From assembly GCF_009828015.1 (NCBI RefSeq), contig NZ_WTYG01000001.1:372001-436000 (forward strand): DNA of 64,000 nt, read 5' to 3'. Positions 37,561 through 44,903 of the stretch are shown piece by piece. A model generated the notes under the pieces. That model worked only from the letters and a program-made list of their open reading frames with translations. It did no database searches and had not been told where the DNA came from. Numbering within the stretch: the first letter of the stretch is position 1; every line of letters starts with the position of its first letter. The stretch comes from Qipengyuania citrea (lineage in GTDB: Bacteria > Pseudomonadota > Alphaproteobacteria > Sphingomonadales > Sphingomonadaceae). The position numbers and the translations under genes are program-made.

Positions 37561-39620
37561 GCCGGCACCCTCCCCGCCTGGCGTCCACGGACGCGCTGCG
37601 CCCGGTGATGCGCGAGTATCCCTTCCAGCGTCCCCGACGCGTGGCTTCGCCGCGCAAGGTAGACATTGGGCCGCGATGCGAGCGCCGCGACTTCCTCGGC
37701 ATGATTGCCGACGAGGATGGCGTTGCGGCACGCGGTCAGCATATCGGCATCATTGCCGCTGTCGCCGGCAGCGAAGACACGGTCGAGCGGAATGCCCAGC
37801 ATCGCCGCGACATGGCGCATGGCTGCCGCCTTGCCCGCCTGCCGAGGCATGATGTCGAGCAGACGGTCATGGCTGAACACCACCCGCGCCGGGATGTCGC
37901 ATTGCCGCAGCCGTTCCTCGACCCGTTTGGCGAGGCCCGGACACTCGGCATAATAGCTGCGCTTGTATACCCGCTGGTCATAATCGGGCTGGGGCACGAG
38001 GCCCGGCAGCTCGGCCAGCGCGCGTTCGATCGCGCCGGGATGCCATTGGTGCCGGATCCGCTCGGCGAAACCCTGGTCGAGCGCCAGTTCGCCATCGCGT
38101 TCGACATAGATCTCGGTGCCGACCGCGGTGATCCATGCCAGCGGCAGCGGCAGTTTCCAATCGCGCACCAGCCGCCGCGCTTCCACGATCGAACGCCCGG
38201 TGGCAATCACGAAACCGAAGTCCCGTTGCCGCCGGAAAAACTGCCCGATCCGGGTCACCCCGTGATCGCAACCGGTCAGAGTGTTGTCGAGATCGCTGAC
38301 CAGCAGGCTGGCCGGCGCGATGCAGCGGGCGGGCGTCGCTGCGACGATATCGCGCGCAATCGCGAGAAAACCCGCGGCATAGGCATCCCAGTTTACGCCG
38401 AGACTGTTGGTCCGCGCGTTGCGAGCGCAGCGCTTCCACAGTGCGGTGTCGGTGACCAGTCGCTCGATCGCTCCTCCGATCGCCGTCTCGTCCTGCGGGT
38501 CGACCAGCAGTCCATGCTCGAGTTCGCCGATGATATCCTGTGGGCCGCCGATCTTGGTCGCCACGACCGGAAGGCCATGCGCCGCAGCTTCCACCAGCGT
38601 AAGCCCATAGGGCTCCATCAGCGCCGGATTGACGAAGACCCCGCCCGTCCGCGCGGCGAGTTCGTAAAGCGCGCCGACCTGTTCGCGCGTATGGGCTTTG
38701 GGGTAGGCGACCCGTCCGTACAGATCGTGCCGGTCGACCGCGTCGACAAGACCCTGCAGCACCTGCTGCTGCTCGACCTCGCCCGATGACAGGTCGTCGC
38801 GTAGGCCCGCGAGGACCACCAGGTTGCAGCGCTCACGCAGCACCGCATTGGTACCGAAGGAATCGATCAGCCGGACGAGGTTCTTCTTGTGCACCGGGCG
38901 CGCGATCGCCAGCACGATCGGCTTGGACGGATCGCGCAGGAACGGCGAGACGAGTTCGCGCGCCGGGAAATCGTCATAGCCGCCGCGTCGCGAGACGCCG
39001 GGAACCAGCCGATGGATCTTGCCGATGCGGGTAGAGGGATAGGCGGTCAGCTGCCGTTCGCATTCATCGCGCGACGAACCGATGACCGCACGCGCATGCG
39101 CGATTGCACGGTCTTCCTCCTCGATCCTCGCATTGATCGCAGCGCTTGGGCTGGCAAGAGCGCGGCGCTTGTCCATGCCGAGCGAATGCGCCGTGTAGAC
39201 GAACGGTATGCCCAAGGCATCTTCCACTCGCCGCGCGACATCGGCAGCGTCAGCGAAATGCGCATGGATGAGGTCGGGAAGCCGCTCGCGCTGCGCAAGT
39301 TCGGCAATCAGCGCTTCGGCAAAAGCGTCGCGGTCCGCGCTGAGCGCTTCCTTGGCGAGGTACCGGCGGTCGCCGCTGTCGATTCGCCGGATGACGAGCT
39401 TGGCACCCAGCCATTCTTCCGGCTGCGCATGCGCTGTCCCCAGACGAGGATCGTCGAACCGCCGCGTGACGATTTCGGCCATTTCGACATCGTCGCGGCG
39501 CGCTAGCGCTTCCATCTCGCCGAGGATGTAGGTGATATGTCCACCAGTATCCTCTGTGACCCCATAACGGACGGGTTCACCCTTCAGGCAGCCACCAAGC
39601 GCGACCGATACAATATGCAC
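37557..39620 (-). CDS. sucrose-phosphate synthase-like GT4 domain fused to HAD-IIB sucrose-phosphate phosphatase domain
   Basis: 687-residue bifunctional protein. The N-terminal GT4 half (about 1-440) has ALGGCLKGEPVRYGVTEDTGGHITYILGEMEAL, IHAHFADAADVARRVE, FVYTAHSLGMDKRRAL, VLAIARPVHKKNLVRLIDSFG and EPYGLTLVEAAAHGLPVVAT, all typical of sucrose-phosphate synthase. The C-terminal HAD-IIB half (about 450-680) has LLVSDLDNTLTG, VIATGRSIVEARRL and VFAAGDSGNDADML, typical of sucrose-phosphate phosphatase. Together they would make sucrose from UDP-glucose and fructose 6-phosphate. GTG start with AAGGA eight bases upstream. It leads a three-gene operon; sucrose could be an osmolyte or a glycosylation substrate. 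Confidence 0.85.
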   Translation of the reverse strand: MHIVSVALGGCLKGEPVRYGVTEDTGGHITYILGEMEALARRDDVEMAEIVTRRFDDPRLGTAHAQPEEWLGAKLVIRRIDSGDRRYLAKEALSADRDAFAEALIAELAQRERLPDLIHAHFADAADVARRVEDALGIPFVYTAHSLGMDKRRALASPSAAINARIEEEDRAIAHARAVIGSSRDECERQLTAYPSTRIGKIHRLVPGVSRRGGYDDFPARELVSPFLRDPSKPIVLAIARPVHKKNLVRLIDSFGTNAVLRERCNLVVLAGLRDDLSSGEVEQQQVLQGLVDAVDRHDLYGRVAYPKAHTREQVGALYELAARTGGVFVNPALMEPYGLTLVEAAAHGLPVVATKIGGPQDIIGELEHGLLVDPQDETAIGGAIERLVTDTALWKRCARNARTNSLGVNWDAYAAGFLAIARDIVAATPARCIAPASLLVSDLDNTLTGCDHGVTRIGQFFRRQRDFGFVIATGRSIVEARRLVRDWKLPLPLAWITAVGTEIYVERDGELALDQGFAERIRHQWHPGAIERALAELPGLVPQPDYDQRVYKRSYYAECPGLAKRVEERLRQCDIPARVVFSHDRLLDIMPRQAGKAAAMRHVAAMLGIPLDRVFAAGDSGNDADMLTACRNAILVGNHAEEVAALASRPNVYLARRSHASGTLEGILAHHRAQRVRGRQAGRVPA

Positions 39621-39747
39621 AACACGTTCCTTAATGACCCTGCGTGCCTAACGGTCGCGGTGCAGTCCGGGTCCCCCAACCAACCAATGTTTATGCTGGA
39701 TACGCAGCGGCGGCCGGGTGTTTGCCGATGCCGCGAACGGCGCGTGG

Positions 39748-40311
39748 CTATCGGGAAAGCGCGTCGAGTGCAGCAGGCGTGTCGACATCGGCCAGCATGT
39801 GACCATTTGCAGGTATCAGCGTGTCGGTTTCGCCCAAGTCGAGATGCCTGGCACCGCGTTCGCCGGTAAGCGTCTGCAGCGCGGCGAATGCTTTCTTGGG
39901 GAATGCCGCCGGAGGCCCTTCCGCCCCGTCGTCATAACGCGTGAACACGGTTTCCCTAAGCCGGGCAAGATCACGAAAGTGACCGGGTTCGACCAGCGGC
40001 ATGTCTGCAAGGGCAATCACCAAGCGTTCGCACTTCGGTGCTGCAGCGGCGACACCGGCCGCGATCGAACTGCCCATGCCTTCATCGGCATGGTGGTTGA
40101 TCACTACCTCCCACCCCGCGCGCGGGCACAGCGACGAATCCGGCCGGCACACGAGATAACGCTGAGAGAAACCCGCCTTTTCGGCCGCCCGGGCCGCCCA
40201 ATTCCACAGCGGCTTGCCGCGCAGGTCCCGGGAGAGCTTGTCGCCGCCGAAACGCGTACCGCGCCCGGCAGCGAGCAGGATGATGCCGATCCCTCGATCA
40301 AGCGGCGGCAC
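39748..40311 (-). CDS. MocA/MobA-like nucleotidyltransferase for molybdenum cofactor
   Basis: 187-residue NTP-transferase with the signature IILLAAGRGTRFGGDKLSRDLRGKPLWNWA, INHHADEGMGSSIAAGV and LVIALADMPLVEPGHF. In this setting, next to XdhC and a molybdenum hydroxylase, it most likely makes the cytidine dinucleotide form of the cofactor, as MocA does for PaoABC. GTG at 40311 chosen because the conserved signature follows at once; it overlaps the xdhC-like stop by 14 bases. The C-terminal ADVDTPAALDAL is a family ending. Confidence 0.85.
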   Translation of the reverse strand: MPPLDRGIGIILLAAGRGTRFGGDKLSRDLRGKPLWNWAARAAEKAGFSQRYLVCRPDSSLCPRAGWEVVINHHADEGMGSSIAAGVAAAAPKCERLVIALADMPLVEPGHFRDLARLRETVFTRYDDGAEGPPAAFPKKAFAALQTLTGERGARHLDLGETDTLIPANGHMLADVDTPAALDALSR

Positions 40312-41149
40312 GCAACTGCTCGTACTCACCGACGATTTCCGCAAGCGCCGAAAGCGCGAGCGCAGTGGGATTCTTGCAGCCGGGAATGAGTCCGATCGGG
40401 CTGCGGATGCGGGCACGGTCTTCTTCGCTCACGCCCCTTGCCGCCAGAGCCATGGCGCGTTCGACCCGGGCATTCTCGCCCCCCTGCGCGCCAATGTAGA
40501 ACATTTGCGAAGCAAGTGCCTGCTCGAGCAGCGCCGCTTCCCATTCGTGGTCGTGGAATAGCAGCAAACCCGCGGTCCAGCGGTCGCCCGTCAGTCCGCG
40601 CGCAGCTTGCCCAATGACCAGATCGGCGCGGCTGAACGGCCGGCACCGCACGCCCATCGCAGCGCAGAGCCCCGTGACGGCGGCAAGTTCCGGGCCTTCA
40701 CCCAGTACGTTGAGCTGCATGCGCGGAATATAGGTACGGCGTGCCAGCGGCGATGTTGCGGGCAGGACCAGGGAGGCGGGGTCGCGCTGCTCCAGAGCAT
40801 CCACCGCGGCACGGATGGCGTTCCGGTCGGGCGCGGGATCGAGCAATATATCGAGCCCCCCGCCGCACGGCAGGCGGAAATCGATCTTCGGCGATCCGCG
40901 TCCATAGCGGACCACTTCGGGGGAATGCAGCGCGGATACATCCGTCGCCAGCTGCGCTTCGAGACATCCGTCCGAAAGGCTTCCGACAGTGGAACCATCG
41001 GCGCGAATTGCCAGCTGCGCCCCCACGCGCCGCGAAAAACTGCCTTCGATCCCTACGATCGTACACAAGGCTGTTCCCGGTTCGCACGCGGCGTAAAGCG
41101 CGGCATGGTCCTCGTCGGCGGAAAGATGGAGAGCCGGGTCGGCCAGCAT
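40298..41149 (-). CDS. XdhC/PaoD-family molybdenum enzyme maturation protein
   Basis: 283-residue XdhC/CoxI-type protein. Features: CTIVGIEGSFSRRVGAQLAIRADGSTVGSLSDGCLEAQLA (N-terminal XdhC domain), IDFRLPCGGGLDILLDP, and a C-terminal Rossmann-like half ending SPIGLIPGCKNPTALALSALAEIVGEY. Such proteins bind the cofactor, help sulfurate it and insert it into the large subunit. Its start overlaps the PaoC-like stop by one base (TGATG). It belongs to the same operon as the three enzyme subunits. Confidence 0.9.
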   Translation of the reverse strand: MLADPALHLSADEDHAALYAACEPGTALCTIVGIEGSFSRRVGAQLAIRADGSTVGSLSDGCLEAQLATDVSALHSPEVVRYGRGSPKIDFRLPCGGGLDILLDPAPDRNAIRAAVDALEQRDPASLVLPATSPLARRTYIPRMQLNVLGEGPELAAVTGLCAAMGVRCRPFSRADLVIGQAARGLTGDRWTAGLLLFHDHEWEAALLEQALASQMFYIGAQGGENARVERAMALAARGVSEEDRARIRSPIGLIPGCKNPTALALSALAEIVGEYEQLRAAA

Positions 41150-43338
41150 CAATCGGGCATGCACGCCAGCACGCGGTCGGGCGTCATCGGGTAATCGAAA
41201 AGCCGCGCACCGCAGGCGTTGTAGATCGCATTGCCGATCGCCGCGGCGCCGCCGCACATCCCCAATTCGCCGATCCCCTTGGCCTGGATCGGGCTGGCCG
41301 CAGGATCGCGTTCCTCGACCATGATCACTTCCAGATCGGGCACGTCGCGGTGCACGGGGACATGGTATTCGGCAAGATCGCAGTTCACCAGATGCCCGTC
41401 GCGCGGATCGAATTCGAGCGCCTCGGTCAGCGCGGCGCCGATGCTCCAGGTAATCCCGCCGAGGCACTGCGAACGCGCCGTCTTGCGGTTGAGCACGCGG
41501 CCGAAGCCGAATGCGCCCAGCATCCGGTCGACCCGGCTCTCGCCAGTGAAGTGGTTGACGCGGACCTGGGCAAAGAATGCCCCGAAGCCCGCTGCGGTGA
41601 AATCGTCGGCGATGGCGCCGGGCTCGTAATGCCCTTCGCGCGCCAGCGGTTCACCCGCCAGCACCTGCGCCAGCGAATGTCCGCCCGCGACCTTGCCATC
41701 GGCAAGATCGAGCTTGGTTTCGGTAACGCCGACCCGATCGGCCAGCTCTTCACGCAGCGCCTTGCACGCGACGTAAACCGCCGAGCCGCTGGACGATGCG
41801 CCCCAGCTACCGCCCGAACCGGGACCACGCGGATGGCGCGTGTCACCCAGATCGACCAGCACGTTTTCGGGATCGAGTCCGAGCATTTCGCCCGCGATCT
41901 GTGCGAGGATCGTATAGGTCCCGGTGCCGATATCGGTCATGTCGGTTTCGACCAGTGCGGTGCCATCGGGCTTGAGCGTAACGCGCGCCTTGGCTTCGCC
42001 GACATTGTGAACCCGGGCAGCGCTGGCCATCCCGGTCCCGACCCACCATTCGCCTTTGCGCTTCTGCCGCGGTTTGCGCGGGCCGCTATCCCAGCCGAAC
42101 GCCTCCGCCCCTTCGCGCAGGCATTCGGCCAGCTTGTGCGAGGAGAACGGCAGGCCTTCTTCGGGGTTTTCCTTGGGTATGTTGCGCAGGCGCAATTCGA
42201 CCGGATCAATGCCAGCCCGTTCGGCGAGGACATCCATGGCGCCTTCGAGCGCGGGCATGCCCACCGCTTCACCCGGCGCACGGACCGAGCCCGCGGTCAT
42301 ACGGTGGATCCGTGCGACTTCGAGCATCAGCTTGCGGTTTTGCGCTGCATACAGGAAGTGCGAGGACTGCAGCACCGGTTCGGCGAAGGTTTCGCCGGGC
42401 AGATTCGAGACCAGCGCCTCGTGGCCGAAACCGGTAAGCCGGCCTTTCTGATCGGCGGCGAGACGCAGCCGCTGCGTGGTTTCGGAGCGGCGCATGATGC
42501 ACTGGAATACCTGCTGGCGCGACATCACCACGCGCACCGGTCGTTCAAGCTGCATGGCGGCGATGGCCGCGGCGACCGTTTCCTCGCTCACACCCAGCTT
42601 CGATCCGAAGCCGCCGCCGACGAAACGCGAGACCAGCCGCACCTTTTCTTCCGGAAGGTCGATCGCATCGGCCAGCTCCGAAATATTGTAATTGAGCATT
42701 TGCAGCGACGCATGAACCGTCAGCTGATCGCCGTCCCACTGCGCGATCGCGGCATGCGGCTCCATCGCCGCCGAGGCGTGGCCCTTGGTCGTGAAAGTGA
42801 CATCGACGCTGTGCGCAGCTTCGCTCATTGCATGGACGAGATCGCCCTGCCGGACGGTTTCGTCTTCCTGTTCCTCGGGCTCGACTGCGTCCGGTGACAG
42901 CGGCGCGCCATCGTGGGGGCGGTATTCCACTGCCAGGTGCTTGGCCGCATCGCGCGCCTGTTCGAAAGTTTCCGCGACCACGAGTGCGATCGGCTGCCCC
43001 CAGTAGCAAACCGTGCGCGGCGACTGCTGCGGGGCTTCGTTGGCAGTGCCCTGCGCCGCGCGCGTAGTCAGCCGCGGATCGTCTATGACCGCGATGACCC
43101 CGGGCATGCCGAGGACGCTGTCCTTGTCGATTTTCAGGATTTCGCCGCGCGTGATCGTCGCTGTGGCGAGGACGCCTTCGACGCAGCCTTCGATCGGGTA
43201 TTCGGCCGCATAGGGCGCCGTACCGGTAACCTTGGCGAGGCCTTCGACACGCGAAATCGGCTGCCCGATCACGCCCTGCTTCATCCCGTCGAGGCGGTTC
43301 GAGGTGTCGGGTTCGTCCTGCTTGAGATGCACCGTCAT
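41149..43338 (-). CDS. molybdopterin-binding subunit of PaoC-like aldehyde oxidoreductase
   Basis: 729-residue large subunit of the xanthine oxidase family. N-terminal ISRVEGLAKVTGTAPYAAEY, middle SRFVGGGFGSKLGVSEETVAAAIAA (cofactor loop), a glycine-rich RGPGSGGSWGASSSGSAVY region, and the catalytic-Glu motif IQAKGIGELGMCGGAAAIGNAIYNA near the C-terminus. The 729-residue size and separate FAD and FeS chains match PaoABC/YagTSR rather than fused xanthine dehydrogenase. Substrates of such enzymes are usually aromatic or aliphatic aldehydes. ATG at 43338 overlaps the FAD-subunit stop by four bases; upstream extension rejected. Confidence 0.93.
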   Translation of the reverse strand: MTVHLKQDEPDTSNRLDGMKQGVIGQPISRVEGLAKVTGTAPYAAEYPIEGCVEGVLATATITRGEILKIDKDSVLGMPGVIAVIDDPRLTTRAAQGTANEAPQQSPRTVCYWGQPIALVVAETFEQARDAAKHLAVEYRPHDGAPLSPDAVEPEEQEDETVRQGDLVHAMSEAAHSVDVTFTTKGHASAAMEPHAAIAQWDGDQLTVHASLQMLNYNISELADAIDLPEEKVRLVSRFVGGGFGSKLGVSEETVAAAIAAMQLERPVRVVMSRQQVFQCIMRRSETTQRLRLAADQKGRLTGFGHEALVSNLPGETFAEPVLQSSHFLYAAQNRKLMLEVARIHRMTAGSVRAPGEAVGMPALEGAMDVLAERAGIDPVELRLRNIPKENPEEGLPFSSHKLAECLREGAEAFGWDSGPRKPRQKRKGEWWVGTGMASAARVHNVGEAKARVTLKPDGTALVETDMTDIGTGTYTILAQIAGEMLGLDPENVLVDLGDTRHPRGPGSGGSWGASSSGSAVYVACKALREELADRVGVTETKLDLADGKVAGGHSLAQVLAGEPLAREGHYEPGAIADDFTAAGFGAFFAQVRVNHFTGESRVDRMLGAFGFGRVLNRKTARSQCLGGITWSIGAALTEALEFDPRDGHLVNCDLAEYHVPVHRDVPDLEVIMVEERDPAASPIQAKGIGELGMCGGAAAIGNAIYNACGARLFDYPMTPDRVLACMPD

Positions 43339-44321
43339 GCCGCGTCCTCCACCGCCTGGGCCAGTACCGCGTGGAGCGTGCGGCGCGCCAGCGGAATCTT
43401 GAAATCGTTCTCGCCATAACCGCGGGCATCTTCGAGCAGCAGATCGGCGGCCGCGTCGTAAAGCTGTGCCGACGGGGCGGCACCTTCGAGCAAATCGCTG
43501 ATCCGCAGATCGTGCCAAGGCTTGTGCGCCAGACCGCCGAAGGAAAGGTCCGCGCGGGCAATCACCCCGTCACGCATTTCGACGATCGCTGCAATCGATA
43601 CGAGCGCAAAGGCATAGGACGAGCGTTCGCGCACCTTGCGATAGAGCTGCACGCCCGCGACCGGAGCCGGCAGCGTGACTGCAGTGATGACTTCACCGTC
43701 CTCGAGCACGTTCTCGCGCCACGGGGTATCGCCCGGCAGGCAATGGAAATCGCGGACGGGGACCGAACGTTCGGCGCCATCGACCGAAGCGATCTGCACT
43801 GTCGCATCGAGCGCACTGAGCGCGACCGCCATATCCCCGGGATAGGTGGCAATGCATTCATCGCTGGTGCCGAGCACGGCGTGCAGCTTGGCCACCCCGT
43901 CGATCGCGCCGCAACCGCTGCCCGGTTCGCGCTTGTTGCACGGCTGGTCGATATTCATGAAATAGAAGCAGCGGGTGCGCTGGCACAGATTGCCGCCGGT
44001 GGTCGCCTTGTTCCGCAATTGCTGCGTCGCGCCGGCAAGGATCGCCCGCGCCAGCACCGGATAGTCGGACCGCACGCGCGGGTGAACCGCAGTCGCAGTG
44101 TTGGTGGCAAGTGCGCCGATCCGTAGGCCGCCATCGTCGGCATCTTCGATTTCGGCAAAACCGGCGCGGTTGATATCGACGAGTTCGCCGGGGGTTTCGA
44201 CCTGCAGCTTCATCAGGTCGAGCAAGTTGCTGCCGCCCGCAATCGCCATCGCATCCGCACCGGCGACCAGCCGGGCGGCATCGCCCAAGGTGCGGGCACG
44301 TTCGTACTGGAAGGGCCTCAT
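43335..44321 (-). CDS. FAD-binding subunit of PaoB-like aldehyde oxidoreductase
   Basis: 328-residue medium subunit. FAD contacts: AGADAMAIAGGSNLLDLMKL and ATQQLRNKATTGGNLCQRTRC. Four Cys at about 113, 118, 128 and 137 (within NLCQRTRCFY, QPCNK and GSGCGAI) match the extra [4Fe-4S] cluster insertion seen in PaoB-type subunits and absent from classic xanthine dehydrogenases. The C-terminal domain has FGGLAHKPWHDLRISDLLEG. It transfers electrons from the FeS clusters to an acceptor, often O2 or ferredoxin for Pao enzymes. Overlaps both neighbours by four bases. Confidence 0.93.
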   Translation of the reverse strand: MRPFQYERARTLGDAARLVAGADAMAIAGGSNLLDLMKLQVETPGELVDINRAGFAEIEDADDGGLRIGALATNTATAVHPRVRSDYPVLARAILAGATQQLRNKATTGGNLCQRTRCFYFMNIDQPCNKREPGSGCGAIDGVAKLHAVLGTSDECIATYPGDMAVALSALDATVQIASVDGAERSVPVRDFHCLPGDTPWRENVLEDGEVITAVTLPAPVAGVQLYRKVRERSSYAFALVSIAAIVEMRDGVIARADLSFGGLAHKPWHDLRISDLLEGAAPSAQLYDAAADLLLEDARGYGENDFKIPLARRTLHAVLAQAVEDAA

Positions 44322-44827
44322 GCGCTCGTCTCCGTCGCCGCGTCGCGGATCGCAGCGACGATGTTGGCATAGGCACCGCAGCGGCACAGATTGCCGCTCA
44401 TCCGCTCGCGGATTTCCTCGCCCGATATCTCGATTTTTCCTTCGAGATCGTTGCTCGCATCGCTCGGCCAGTCATTGGCGAGTTCTTCGAGCATGGCGGT
44501 GGCGGAACAGATCTGACCGGGCGTGCAATAACCGCATTGGAAGCCGTCTTGGTCCACAAAGGCACGCTGCAACGGCGATGGATCCTCGGGCGTGCCAAGC
44601 CCTTCGATCGTCGTCACGCTATCGCCTTCGTGCATCGCCGCCAGCGTCAGGCAGCTGTTGATGCGGATGCCGTTGACGATCACCGTACAGGCCCCGCACT
44701 GCCCATGGTCGCAGCCCTTTTTCGAGCCGGTCAGGCCGAGATCGCGGCGCAGGAAATCGAGCAGGGTGATCCGCGGATCGTCGGGAAGGGAACGCTGGGT
44801 TCCGTTTACGGAAATGGTCTCGCCCAA
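44318..44827 (-). CDS. [2Fe-2S] subunit of PaoA-like aldehyde oxidoreductase
   Basis: 169-residue small subunit with two [2Fe-2S] sites: plant-type ferredoxin Cys 39, 44, 47, 59 (GCDHGQCGACTV...NSC) and the second cluster in FQCGYCTPGQI and GNLCRCGAY. Unlike E. coli PaoA it begins directly with ETISVNGTQRSL and carries no twin-arginine signal, so the enzyme should be cytoplasmic. First gene of the operon; the 76-base gap to ligD holds its promoter and AAGGAGG-like RBS. Confidence 0.95.
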   Translation of the reverse strand: MGETISVNGTQRSLPDDPRITLLDFLRRDLGLTGSKKGCDHGQCGACTVIVNGIRINSCLTLAAMHEGDSVTTIEGLGTPEDPSPLQRAFVDQDGFQCGYCTPGQICSATAMLEELANDWPSDASNDLEGKIEISGEEIRERMSGNLCRCGAYANIVAAIRDAATETSA

Positions 44828-44903
44828 GAAGGCCTCCTTTTATCCGACAAAGCCCCAAACTGCGAAAGGTGCCCGCATTTCTGCCGCGCACAAAGCACTG
44901 CAA

